Positions 11,401-19,257 of a stretch of DNA of 64,000 nt are shown in pieces (positions within the stretch are counted from its first letter, which is position 1; each line of letters opens with the position of its first letter). Position numbers and translations under genes: made by a program. The notes under the pieces are model-generated. The model worked only from the letters and a program-made list of their open reading frames with translations, was not told the DNA's origin and ran no database searches. The DNA lies in assembly GCA_947846985.1 (NCBI GenBank), contig CANTUZ010000027.1, positions 5,656,491 through 5,720,490 on the forward strand, in the 5' to 3' direction. The stretch is from Fratercula arctica. Lineage: Eukaryota; Chordata; Aves; Charadriiformes; Alcidae.

Positions 11401-13014
11401 GGAGGGGTCCATGGCGGGGGGAAGGGGGGGGTCTGGGGGGGGGGGAAGGGGGTCCCAAAGTGGGTCTTGGGGGGGGGGGAAGGGGGGGGTCTGTGGGGGT
11501 TCTGGGGGTCCCAAAGGGGGGTTGGGGGCTGCCGGGGGGGGGTTTGGGGTGCGAGGGGGGGGTCAGGGTGCCGGGGGGGGGGGTTTTGGGGTGCGAGGGG
11601 GGGATCAGGGTGCCGGGGGGGGGGTTGGGGTGCGGGGGGGGGGTCAGGGTGCCGGGGGGGGGGCAGTTTGGGGTGCGGGGGGGGGTCAGGGTGCCGGGGG
11701 GGGGGGGTTTTGGGGTGCGGGGGGGGGGGCAGGGTGCCGGGGGGGGGGGTCACTCACCGCACGAGGTGGCCGATTTTGAGGCGCAGGGTGGGACCCTCGG
11801 GAGACCCCCCCGAGTCCTCCAGAGTGGGGGGGGGGTCAAGGAAACTGCGCTGGGGGGGGGGGAATGGGGGGTCCCGGGGGGGGGCAATGGAGGTCTCAGG
11901 GGGGGTCCGGGGGGTTCCTGGGGGCGTCTCGGGGGTTTGGGGGGGTCCCGGGAGGGGGCAATGGGGGTCTCGGGGGGGGTCGCGGGGGGGTTTGGGGGGG
12001 TCAGAGGGATATTTGGGCAGCAGCCGGGCGGGGGGGTGCTGGGGGTTTGGGGGGGTTTGGGGGGGATTTGGGGGGGATTTGGGGGGGTTTTGGGGGCGCG
12101 GGGGGGTGCGGGGGGGTGCGGGGGGGTCCCGGGGGGGTCCCGGGGGGGGTCCCAAGGATATATTCGCAGCATGTCGGCCGCCAGCTGGGCGGGGGGCAGG
12201 TACCAGGGGTGCACGGTGAGGAAGAGCCGCACCAGGTGGGGGTCGCGCACCTTCCCCTGCGCGTCTGGGGGGGGGCGGGGGGGGGGTCACACACCACATC
12301 ACACACCCCCACCCCCCCGACCCCCCCGCGGGACCCCCCCGAGACACCCAAACCCCCCCCCAAAATTCCCAGGGCCTCCCCCCCCCCCCCCGACTCCAGA
12401 CCCCCCCCCCAAATCCGCCCCCCTCCAATTCCCAGGGACCCCCCCCCAGACCCCCCCCCCAACCCCCCCCCCCGAAACCCCAGGGACCCCCTCCCAGACC
12501 CCCCCCCCCCCAACCCCCCCCCCAGTTCCCAGGGACCCCCCCTCAAGACCCCAGACCCCCCCCCCTAAATCCCCCCCCCAAACCCGGGGATTCAGAGTCC
12601 CCCCCCCCCAGACCCCAAGGACCCCCCCAGGAACCCCCCCAAATCCGCCCCCCCCCAATTCCCAGGGACCCCCCCAATTCCCAAGGACCCCCCCCAGGAA
12701 CCCCCCGGGACCCCCCCCCAGTTCCCAGGGACCCCCCCTCAAGACCCCAGACCCCCCCCTAAATCCCCCCCCCAAACCCGGGGATTCAGAGCCCCCCCCC
12801 AGACCCCAAGGACCCCCCCAGGAACCCCCCGGAACCCCCCCCCCCAATTCCCAGGGACCCCCCCCCCCAAACCCCCCCCCCCCAGTTCCCAGGGACCCCC
12901 CTCAAGACCCCAGACCCCCCCCCCCCCGCCCCCCCCCCCACCGAAGGCGTCGATGCAGCCCCGCAGCAGCTCGTCCAGCGTCGGGGCCCGATCCAGGTCC
13001 AGGCTGAGGCTCAT
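8..13014 (-). CDS. RASGRP2: RASGRP2-like gene (Rap/Ras guanine nucleotide exchange factor), 14 exons, 3' end outside window
   Basis: RASGRP2 (CalDAG-GEFI) loads GTP onto Rap1 in response to calcium and diacylglycerol, notably in platelets. Exon-by-exon minus-strand translation gives, in order, an N-terminal start similar to RASGRP2, a REM/RasGEF-N region, a CDC25-type catalytic domain, two EF hands, and a C1 domain carrying Ile-Leu-Gly where many paralogues have Leu-Trp-Gly. That C1 feature and the N-terminus favour RASGRP2 over RASGRP1, 3 and 4; this assignment is from memory of the family, not a search. Exons: 12942-13014, 12162-12264, 11758-11823, 10665-10798, 9762-9930, 9165-9338, 8425-8542, 6532-6824, 5211-5291, 4427-4538, 2983-3101, 2031-2165, 1030-1066, 8-170. 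Exons 4, 7, 8, 10, 12 and 14 contain or imply single-base frame slips at G/C runs. Introns are minisatellites. The gene may be intact in the animal and mis-sequenced here. Confidence 0.9.
171..1029. repeat. Intron 13 minisatellite, ~39-bp C-rich units
   Basis: Units containing GGGACCCCCAGAGACCCCC and AGGACCCATAGCCCC recur about every 39-41 bases, for example starts at 849, 888 and 929. The coding strand is G-rich and has strong G-quadruplex potential. The apparent Pro/Gly reading frames in it are repeat artefacts. Confidence 0.85.
1030..1066 (-). CDS. RASGRP2: RASGRP2 exon 13 (C1 domain core)
   Basis: A 37-base exon coding [12 protein letters not shown] plus one base. It sits between CCCCAG and a perfect GTGAGT donor (1029-1024). 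It supplies the Lys-Gln and Cys-x2-Cys positions of the C1 zinc fold and is in phase with exons 12 and 14. Confidence 0.9.
1067..2030. repeat. Intron 12: TCGTGCA patch plus CCCCCGTGTCC short-unit array
   Basis: 1117-1260 contains scattered CCTCGTGCA words. 1265-2025 is a short-period C-rich array around CCCCCGTGTCCCCC. The long Pro-rich frames across it show no domain. Confidence 0.8.
2031..2165 (-). CDS. RASGRP2: RASGRP2 exon 12 (EF hand 2 and start of C1; one-base slip)
   Basis: With an acceptor at 2167-2166, the exon gives [17 protein letters not shown], completing the second EF hand. After a C/G-run it continues one frame over as [20 protein letters not shown], the His and the Cys-x2-Cys of a C1 domain. 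One missing base in the C-run between 2100 and 2118 explains the shift. The donor is GTGCGG at 2030. Confidence 0.88.
2166..2982. repeat. Intron 11: G-rich GGGTCCGTGGGGG array
   Basis: Almost wholly G with the recurring words TCCGTGGGG, TCTGGGG and TCCCTGGGG. It is G-rich on the plus strand, the opposite of introns 9, 10, 12 and 13. Confidence 0.8.
2983..3101 (-). CDS. RASGRP2: RASGRP2 exon 11 (EF hand 1)
   Basis: In-frame exon starting [19 protein letters not shown]. The loop [12 protein letters not shown] has all canonical calcium ligands. It continues to FGELDTDR, the start of EF hand 2. The acceptor is GGCAG at 3104-3102 and the donor GTGCGG at 2982. Calcium binding here is what relieves autoinhibition in the family. 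Confidence 0.95.
3102..4426. repeat. Intron 10: ~45-bp C-rich minisatellite
   Basis: Units of GTGAGCACCCCCCGGGACCC then ACCGACCCCCC recur about every 43-47 bases (3124, 3168, 3211, 3258). They mix with CATAAACACCCCCC variants to about 3960 and degenerate further on. Confidence 0.85.
4427..4538 (-). CDS. RASGRP2: RASGRP2 exon 10 (linker to EF hands)
   Basis: A Pro-rich linker ([20 protein letters not shown]) followed by AQLERLVE, the helix entering the first EF hand. The donor is GTGGGG at 4426. At 112 bases with an acceptor at 4540-4539 it is one base out of phase with exon 9. Either the acceptor is elsewhere or a C-run is miscounted. Confidence 0.82.
4539..5210. repeat. Intron 9: ~66-77-bp C-rich minisatellite
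   Basis: The word CACCCATTGCCCCCC marks successive units from about 4722 to 5150, with CATATCCCCCCGTGACC between. Confidence 0.82.
5211..5291 (-). CDS. RASGRP2: RASGRP2 exon 9 (end of RasGEF domain)
   Basis: An 81-base in-frame exon coding [20 protein letters not shown] then PRQPRPA. The [10 protein letters not shown] motif closes the CDC25 domain in RASGRPs. The donor is GTGAGC at 5210. The spacing from exon 8 matches the family without gaps. Confidence 0.93.
5292..6531. repeat. Intron 8: G-rich GGTCCCAGGGGTCGGGGG array
   Basis: Repeats of GGTCCCAGGGGTCGGGGG, TCAGGGGGG and ACAGGGGGGGTTTGGG fill the intron to about 6240 and then decay into plain G-rich sequence. Confidence 0.83.
6532..6824 (-). 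CDS. RASGRP2: RASGRP2 exon 8 (catalytic RasGEF, two frame slips)
   Basis: Three consecutive frames carry the expected order: [20 protein letters not shown]; then [17 protein letters not shown]; then [20 protein letters not shown] and a C-terminal [11 protein letters not shown]. Slips occur in the G-run after the first block and at GCGGGCGCTG, where one G fewer would be in frame. The acceptor is at 6826-6825 and the donor GTGAGC at 6531. Conservation on both sides of each slip argues for a consensus error. Confidence 0.88.
6825..8424. repeat. Intron 7: AATAGGGAGTGGGGG array, then a C-rich array
   Basis: 6840-7800 has G-rich units with AATAGGGAGTGGGGGG and GTTATGGGGGG about every 50 bases. At about 7920 the composition flips to C-rich units (CCAGGACCCCCATGTGCCCC) up to the exon 7 donor. 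The strand-composition switch is inside a single intron. Confidence 0.82.
8425..8542 (-). CDS. RASGRP2: RASGRP2 exon 7 (catalytic RasGEF core, one extra base)
   Basis: [17 protein letters not shown] is the hallmark of the CDC25 domain, in which the Asn-Phe-Asn and Ala-Val-Val positions line the Ras/Rap-binding face. The partner [20 protein letters not shown] follows one frame over. The slip is at the seven-base G/C run at plus 8491-8497, where six would keep frame: the exon is 118 bases instead of 117. The acceptor CCACAG and donor GTGCCC are intact. Confidence 0.9.
8543..9164. repeat. Intron 6: two short-unit arrays
   Basis: 8570-8810 repeats GGGGCTGGGGGGCTGCTAT. 8820-9150 repeats TGGGGCAGTCTATGGGTCTG. 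Confidence 0.83.
9165..9338 (-). CDS. RASGRP2: RASGRP2 exon 6
   Basis: A 174-base, fully in-frame exon of 58 codons. It includes [20 protein letters not shown] and ends CLLLAE, matching the RASGRP segment where Ser-Gln-Trp-Val-Gln and Ala-Pro-Gln-Arg-Ala are conserved. The acceptor is CCACAG and the donor GTGAGC at 9164. Confidence 0.92.
9339..9761. repeat. Intron 5: ~19-bp GTGTGGGGCAGGGACAC array
   Basis: At least twenty units of GTGTGGGGCAGGGACAC and variants run from 9341 to 9722. Many carry the CACGTG palindrome. Confidence 0.87.
9762..9930 (-). CDS. RASGRP2: RASGRP2 exon 5 (RasGEF-N segment)
   Basis: Encodes an acidic linker ([13 protein letters not shown]) followed by [20 protein letters not shown] and LGAFARLR, the RasGEF N-terminal motif helix. 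The acceptor is CCCCAG near 9931 and the donor GTGAGC at 9761. The conserved Lys-Trp-Lys stretch usually just upstream is not visible, so a small exon or part of this one may be missing. Confidence 0.85.
9931..10520. repeat. Intron 4: ~30-bp CCTCGTGCACACACACG minisatellite
   Basis: 9970-10480 is built from units of CCTCGTGCACACACACGTGT and GTGCAAATACAGGTGT alternating every 25-32 bases. It shares the TCGTGCA core with the patch in intron 12. Confidence 0.87.
10521..10700. repeat. ~80-bp tandem triplication spanning exon 4 end and donor site
   Basis: The sequence GTCGATGTGGGGCTGGGG occurs at 10521, 10601 and 10680, spaced 80 and 79 bases apart. The second and third occurrences are preceded by the same ACGTACAGGCTCTCCAG block that codes Leu-Glu-Ser-Leu-Tyr and carries the donor. 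The repeat therefore copies coding sequence plus splice site plus intron start. Confidence 0.9.
10665..10798 (-). CDS. RASGRP2: RASGRP2 exon 4 (one-base frame slip)
   Basis: Starts [20 protein letters not shown] and continues [10 protein letters not shown], then passes a G-run, after which the expected PHIDLESLY lies in the next frame. A single-base error in the G-run explains this. The donor is GTGGGG at 10664. The exon's last ~33 bases and the donor are repeated twice more downstream (to 10521). The join to exon 5 is out of phase as modelled, so this boundary is the least certain of the set. Confidence 0.75.
10799..11757. repeat. Intron 3: G-rich arrays
   Basis: 10800-11520 repeats GGTCCCAAAGTGGGTCTTGG and GTCCATGGGGGGG. 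11530-11750 repeats GGGTCAGGGTGCCGGGGG with a period of about 35-60 bases. Confidence 0.8.
11758..11823 (-). CDS. RASGRP2: RASGRP2 exon 3
   Basis: A 66-base exon coding [20 protein letters not shown] then VR. It lies between the AC acceptor of the U12 intron and a strong GTGAGT donor at 11757-11752. The last codon is split (CG plus G) and resumes as Arg-Tyr-Trp in exon 4, as in the RASGRP2 family motif HLVRYW. Confidence 0.88.
11824..12161 (-). other. U12-type AT-AC intron (RASGRP2 intron 2)
   Basis: On the minus strand the intron begins ATATCCTT (12161-12154) and ends AC (11825-11824). The branch-site-like TTTCCTTGAC lies at 11844-11835, putting the likely branch A (11836) 12 bases before the 3' splice site, inside the normal U12 window. 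Joining at these sites restores frame: AT plus T makes Ile, then [10 protein letters not shown] and on to GHLVR, which continues into exon 4. No GT donor is available downstream of exon 2, so the usual major-class reading fails. Confidence 0.88.
12162..12264 (-). CDS. RASGRP2: RASGRP2 exon 2
   Basis: Codes the segment with [20 protein letters not shown] followed by [12 protein letters not shown], the conserved N-terminal REM-region helices. The acceptor is CCCCAG just before 12264. There is no GT after the exon. Instead it ends ...CTGCGAAT followed by ATATCCTT, the U12-type AT-AC donor consensus. Reading frame is open throughout and phases agree with exons 1 and 3. Confidence 0.92.
12265..12941. 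repeat. Intron 1: C-rich array around AATTCCCAGGGACCCCCC
   Basis: Repeats of TTCCCAGGGACCCCCC, AGACCCCAAGGACC and CCGGGGATTCAGAG occur twice over long blocks (about 12535-12660 and 12725-12850), suggesting a ~190-bp internal duplication. Confidence 0.78.
12942..13014 (-). CDS. RASGRP2: RASGRP2 exon 1 with start codon
   Basis: ATG at 13014-13012 opens a frame coding [20 protein letters not shown] and then IDAF. It matches the start of RASGRP2, where the helix ending in ELLRGCIEAF is highly conserved. The exon ends one base into a codon at 12942, before a GTGGGG donor. The codon completes with the first bases of exon 2 to give Asp. A CAG sits a few bases before the ATG, so an untranslated upstream exon is possible. 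Confidence 0.92.
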
Positions 13015-13265
13015 GGCTGGGGGGGGGGGGGGGCACGGGGGGGGGGGGGCACCCAATGGGGGGGGGGTCAGCACCCACCGGCACCCCCAAAACTGGGGGA
13101 GGGGGGTCGGGGGGGGCACGGGGGGTCCCCTGGTCCTGGGGGGGGGGGGGGGGAAGGGTGTCCCAGTTTGGGGGGCCCAGTGGTCCCAGTTTGGGGGTCC
13201 TGGGGGGGGTCCCCCGGCTTTCGGGGGGGGGGTGTCCCGGTTTGGGCCCCCCCCAACCCCCCCCC
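13015..13265. other. GC-rich sequence upstream of the RASGRP2 start; no separate feature seen
   Basis: G-rich then C-rich low-complexity sequence to the gap. It must contain the 5' untranslated region or an upstream intron, but no promoter element can be picked out. Confidence 0.5.
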
Positions 13266-13465
13266 NNNNNNNNNNNNNNNNNNNNNNNNNNNNNNNNNNN
13301 NNNNNNNNNNNNNNNNNNNNNNNNNNNNNNNNNNNNNNNNNNNNNNNNNNNNNNNNNNNNNNNNNNNNNNNNNNNNNNNNNNNNNNNNNNNNNNNNNNNN
13401 NNNNNNNNNNNNNNNNNNNNNNNNNNNNNNNNNNNNNNNNNNNNNNNNNNNNNNNNNNNNNNNNN
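13266..13465. other. Assembly gap, 200 N
   Basis: Exactly 200 N, the same size as the two other gaps in the window. Joins GC-rich animal gene sequence to plant retrotransposon sequence. Confidence 0.99.
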
Positions 13466-13590
13466 AATCACAGACACTAAAAAAAAACATCAAAAATAAC
13501 AAGAGATAAAGAGCTATTTACAAAGATAAACATGGGAATTCCTCCCAAGTGAGCTTGTTTAAAGTCACTAAGCTTGACTTTACTACTCTT

Positions 13591-16500
13591 TTAGGCGAGT
13601 TGAGGTTCCTGAAGATGGACTGTAGATCCTTCAGGAATGACGCTATCCGCTAGATACTTCTTAAGCCGCTGACCATTCACCTTAAACTCTGACCCGTCCT
13701 TGGCAAATAGCGATATCGCACCAAATGGTAGAACTTCTTTGATAGTGAAAGGACCAGACCACCTTGATTTGAGCTTTCCCGGAAATAGCCTGAGTCTGGA
13801 GTTGAACAATAGCACTTGGTCTCCAGCCTTGAAGTCTTTTGGTGAAATCTTCTTGTCATGGAAAGCTTTTGTTCTTTCCTTGTACACCTTTGAACTCTCA
13901 TAAGCTTCAAGCCTTATTTCCTCAAGTTCGTGCAGGTCAACCGATCTCTTCTCTTGAGCTTCTTTGATATCCAAGTTCAGCAACTTAGTAGCCCAGATTG
14001 CTTTGTACTCTACCTCAACTGGAAGATGACATGACTTCCCGTACAGCATCTGAAATGGAGTCCTTCCAATTAGTGTCTTGAATGCAGTCCGGTAAGCCCA
14101 AAGTGTATCATCTAACTTGGCAGACCAGTCTCTCTTTGAAACACCAACAACTCTTGCGAGTATGGCCTTGATCTGACGGTTGGATACTTCTACTTGCCCG
14201 CTAGTCTGAGGATGATAGGGAGTAGCTACCTTGTGTTTTACACCGTGCTTCTTTAACAGACTCTCAAAGACCTTGTTGATAAATGAGAACCTCCATCACT
14301 GATCACAGCCTTAGGGATACCAAATCTGGGGAATATGATGCTCTTAAACAGCTTTAAGACAACCTTATGATCGTTAGTTGGAGATGCAATGGCCTCAACC
14401 CATTTGGAGACGTAGTCCACATCAACTAGGATGTACTTATTACCATAGGAAGCAGGATTGAATGGTCCCATGAAATCAATTCCCCACACATCAAAGACTT
14501 CTACCTCTAGGATAGGGTTCTGCGGCATTTCATTCCTCCTGGTGATGTTTCCCATTCTCTGGCAGGGATCACATTTAGCAATGAATCCATATGCATCTTT
14601 AAACATGGAAGGCCACCAAAGGCCGGCTTGAAGAACCTTCTGTACTGTCTTGAAGGTAGCAAAGTGACCGCCATAAGCAGAACCATGACAGTGTTCCAGC
14701 ACTCCTTGAACTTCCTCTTCAGCAATACACCTTCTAAATAGGCCATCAGTACCCTTCTTATACAAATAGGGTTCATCCCAGTAGTAGTGGTTGATGTCTC
14801 TAAAGAACTTCTTCTTCTGGTAAGCATCAAGGTATTTGGGGATCTCTCCACAGATAAGATAATTCACAAGGTCAGCATACCATGGAAACTTTTCTTCCTT
14901 GACAGCACAAGCTACTTCGATTTCCTTCTTGTTGTACACTATTTCGTAACTCTTGATGGCTAACAGCTGCTCTTCAGGCATTGAATCGTCTATCGGAGTA
15001 GCTTCTTCCATTCTCATTCTTGAAAGATGGTCAGCTGCACCATTCTCAATCCCTTTCTTGTCTACTATTTCCATATCAAACTCTTGCAGAAGCAGTATCC
15101 ACCTTAACAGTCTTGGCTTAGTGTCCTTCTTGGCATATATATGTCTCAGGGCAGCATGGTCTGTATAGACTGTGACCTTTGATCCAACCAAATAGCTCCT
15201 GAACTTCTCAAAGGCAAATACAACAGCTAGAAGCTCCTTCTCCGTTGTTGCATACCTTCCTTGGGCTTCATCTAGAGTCCTGCTGGCGTAGTATATAACG
15301 TGAAGTTTCTTGTCGATTCTCTGGCCTAACACAGCTCCCACAGCGTAATCTGAAGCGTCACACATAATCTCGAACGGATAGTCCCAATTAGGAGCTTGAA
15401 CAACAGGAGCAGTTACCAAAGCTTCCTTGATGGTATGGAAAGCTTTGAGGCAATCTTCATCAAATTCGAATTCCGCCTCTTTGCATAGAAGTCTTGTTAA
15501 TGGTCTGGCTATCTTGGAGAAATCCTTAATAAACCTCCTGTAGAACCCAGCGTGGCCAAGGAAACTTCTGATGTCTTTGACTGTCTTTGGTGGCTGTAGC
15601 TGCATCATCACTTCAATTTTACCCTTGTCAACCTCTATGCCCTTCTCAGATATCTTATGACCCAACACTATGCCTTCCCTGACCATAAAATGGCACTTCT
15701 CCCAATTGAGAACAAGATTAGTCTCTTCACACCTAGCCAACACCCTGCAAAGATTCAACAAACATGAGGAGAAGGAGGAGCCATAGACCGAAAAATCGTC
15801 CATGAATACCTCCACCATCTCCTCGATCAAATCCGAGAAAATAGAGGTCATACACCTCTGAAAAGTTGCAGGAGCATTGCATAAACCAAATGGCATTCTC
15901 TTATAGGCAAAAGTTCCATAGGGACATGTAAAAGTGGTTTTTTCTTGATCATTAGGGTGAATCGGTATTTGAAAGAAACCACTATATCCGTCAAGAAAGC
16001 AGTAATATGGATGATTAGCTAAGCGTTCTAGCATTTGATCAATGAATGGCAAAGGAAAGTGATCTTTTCTAGATGCAGCGTTTAATTTCCTATAGTCAAT
16101 ACACATCCTATGTCCTGTTATAGTCCTAGTAGGAATTAATTCATCTTTTTCATTTCTAACAACAGTCATTCCACCCTTCTTAGGCACACAGTGAACAGGT
16201 GAAACCCATGTACTATCAGAGATTGGATAAATAACATCAGCATCAAGCAATTTAAGAATTTCCTTTTTCACTACTTCTTTCAAGTTAGGGTTTAACCTTC
16301 TCTGTGGTTCAATGCTAGAATAGGATTCGTTTTCAAGGTGAATTCTATGATTGCATAAGCTAGGTGAAATTCCTTTTATATCAGACAATGAATAACCGAT
16401 AGCTCTCCTATACTTCCTAAGCTCAGACAACAGCAAATTCACTTCATCATCATTCAATGCAGCATTTATGATCACAGGGTAAGTAGAGTTTGTTCCGAGA

Positions 16501-18840
16501 AACGCGTACCTTAGACCTTGCGGAAGTGGTTTGAGGTCTACCTTAGGTGCTTTGAGCTCAGACCAGTCATCTGAGGTGGGAGAGGGCCATCTCGACGTGT
16601 CGTCGAGCTTGCTGGTCGAGTCTGCTCCCTTGACTTCTTCAGGAATCGAACTGGGAGGGCCTACTCGACGTGTGGTCGAGTAGGTAGGTCGAGTCTGCTC
16701 TGAAGCGTCTTCTTCCACTGTACTGACTTCTGCAACTGGCACCTCTAACTTCTCAAAGCATTCTGATGATTCTTCTTCTTTATGGGAGTCTAGCAGCTTC
16801 TTATACCCCAATGTCTCTAAGTGTAAGAACCCTTCTTCTCCGTCTTTGGTAAGAGCACTCTGTAGGTAGTCTTCTTCAGTAAGCTCTTCAAGCAGTTCGT
16901 CAGCTAAACGATCCATTTCTTCTATGTAGAACACTTGTCCGTCAATGGTAGGTTTCTTCATCGTCTTAGTGATGTCGAATGTCATCTTGAAATCGTCACC
17001 GAGGTTTAAGTCGATCTTACCTCTTCTGACATCAATGAGAGCTCCAGCAGTAGCTAAGAAAGGTCTCCCTAGTATGAGAGGGTCCTTTGGCTCTTCATCC
17101 ATTTCTAGAACAACGAAGTCTGTAGGGATTTCTACTCTTCCAATTTTCACTGGTAGATCCTCTAACATACCATGAGGGACTCTTACGGATCTGTCGGCTA
17201 AGATTAGTTGGATTTGGCAGGACTTATACTTGTTGAAACCGAGCCTTCTTGCTACTGAGAGTGGCATCAAACTGACTGATGCACCTAGATCACATAGGCA
17301 TTTGCTGAAGAACAAAGGGCCTAGTGAACAGGGAAGAGTGAATGAGCCGGGATCCCCAAGCTTCTTCGGTATGATCTTCTTCTGTATGATAGCACTGCAT
17401 TCATGGCTCAACACTACCATTCCTTGTACTTCCTGAATTCTCTCCATTACCATGTCTTTCAAGAACTTGTGAGAATCTGGAATTAGCATGAAAGCATCAG
17501 TGAGAGGCATCCTTACTTCAAGTTCTTTGATGTGTTTAGCAAACATGGCTCTGTACTTCTCAATGATGTCCCTCTTGAATCTTCCTGGGAATGGTATTTT
17601 GGGCTTGTAGGGCGGTGGAACAAAAGCTTTCTTCTTACTCTTATCAACAACTGGTTCTTTGATCTGGGGGCTCTTAGCTTGTTCACTAGGTGCAGCCTCT
17701 TGGTCGAGCTTAGTGGTGTCTTCTACTGGAGTTTCATTCTGAATAGAATCCTCCCCTTCTTGAATCTCACTGTCCTCAGTGACAGGATCTTGGTTAGGTC
17801 GAGCACGCAGCTCTCGACCACTGCGGAGTTGAATTGCATTAGCATACTCTCTTGGATTCTGAATAGCTTTCCCGGGTAGTTGTCCGGGATGTTTAGGTGC
17901 AGAAGTAGAAGCAGCTTGGCTCTCCATGTACTTCACCTTGGAGTTTAGAGCCTCAAACTTGACATTTAGATCATTGTAGGAGCAGTCTACTTTGTTTTGA
18001 ATCTCAGCCATTTTCTTATCACCAGCTGCTTGACCATGTATAATCTGCTGAAGCATTTGTTTCATCTCTTGATCTTGTGCAGGTGGAGCTTGTTGGGGTT
18101 GCTGTGCAAAACCGGGTGGGGGATTATGTTGTTGATAACCTCCACTAAACTGCTGCTTTGGGACAAAGCCTTGATTGTATGGTATGAATGGCTTGGACTG
18201 GTTCTGTTGTTGCTGGGGGTAAACCTGATCCTGAGGGTTTGCAACATTCGTGCTCCGGTAAGAAAGATTAGGATGAGCAGGCTTGTAGGGGTTGTAGCCC
18301 TTGTTGTAGCCACCTTGGTTCTGAATGTAGCTAACTTCTGCAGCCTGAGTATTCTCCCCTTCTTGGATTTGGTAGTGCTCTTCTTCAGTGATATAGTGGA
18401 CTTGCTTCTGTTGACTAAGCAGAATCTGATCCAACTTATCGTTGAGAGCCTTGATATCTTTACTATGCTTCGCATCCGAATCTCCAATACCTCTGTTGGA
18501 GCGATCAAAATCCTCGTTATAGTTACCATCGGATAGAGCTAAGTTCTCTATCAATTCCCAGCCTTCCTCAACATCCTTATTCAAGAAATTCCCATTAGAG
18601 GCAGTGTCTAGCAACATTCTGATCTTGGGCAAAACTCCCCTGTAGAGTGTGCTGAGTAGTGAAGCCTTCTTGAAACCATGGTGTGGACACTGTATAGTGT
18701 AGCCTTTGAATCTCTCCCAGGCCTCACAAATGGATTCAGACTGCTTTTGGGTGAAACCGGAGATTTCATTCCTTAGACGAGCAGTTCTTGAATTTGAGAA
18801 GAACTTAGTTAAGAAGGCCTTCTTGCAATCGTCCCAAGAT
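13591..18840 (-). pseudogene. Athila-like Ty3/gypsy gag-pol, left arm, one frameshift
   Basis: Plant LTR-retrotransposon polyprotein. In order from 18840 downward: a gag domain (motif [20 protein letters not shown]), a Gln/Pro-rich linker, [15 protein letters not shown] as in Athila elements, an aspartic protease with DLGAS (about 17272-17298), reverse transcriptase with FMDD (about 15800), RNase H starting [13 protein letters not shown], and integrase with an HHCC zinc finger (14560-14690) and D,D,E core. The frame is open from 18902 to 14253; its first ~20 codons are read-through from neighbouring sequence. It then breaks at a missing base in an A-run (14281-14284) and resumes to the stop at 13591. 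The gag start is truncated at the junction at 18840. No flanking LTR is present. Confidence 0.92.
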
Positions 18841-19257
18841 GATGAGGACATCGAGACTATCCAAACTAACTCCGAGGAAGGATCCAGCAACATAACAACC
18901 ATGGTTCAAGCACCAAGGACAAGATCAGGAACCAAACGCTTAAGGGAACAATTCAACAAGTCCATTGAAAGCTTGATTACACTCATAGAGCAAGAGGAAC
19001 TCGAAGGAAGGTCATTCACTAAGGATATTATCCGAGAGACACCCATTGAGCCTCAAATCAATCCAAACGTTTCAAAAGGTCAAGACTTGGAGAATGAACA
19101 AGACAACAACTATTTTGAGCAAGGAACATTCCAGGAAACCGAGATCATCAAAGATAAAGCTTGCGTGCAACTCAAGAATCAAACAGCTTCATTTCTACCG
19201 GTTTTACAAGGAATAAAGGAACCCGCTCTCTTCATCATTTCAAAAATCATTCAATGA
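18841..19257 (+). CDS. Probable C-terminal tail of a gypsy polyprotein
   Basis: Open frame including [20 protein letters not shown], ending at 19257 directly before the LTR-like region. Many plant gypsy polyproteins end in an Arg-Ser/Thr-Arg-rich tail of this kind, so I infer the 3' end of a pol truncated at its other side. No catalytic domain is present. It could also be an unrelated short ORF. The mirror copy lies at 25170-25586 on the minus strand. Confidence 0.45.
   Translation, partial: DEDIETIQTNSEEGSSNITTMVQAPRTRSGTKRLREQFNKSIESLITLIEQEELEGRSFTKDIIRETPIEPQINPNVSKGQDLENEQDNNYFEQGTFQETEIIKDKACVQLKNQTASFLPVLQGIKEPALFIISKIIQ

Noticed and set aside
2031..13014. RASGRP2 as a processed or decayed pseudogene
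   Set aside because: Introns and splice sites, including U12 signals, are intact, and all frame slips lie in homopolymers, which fits sequencing error better.
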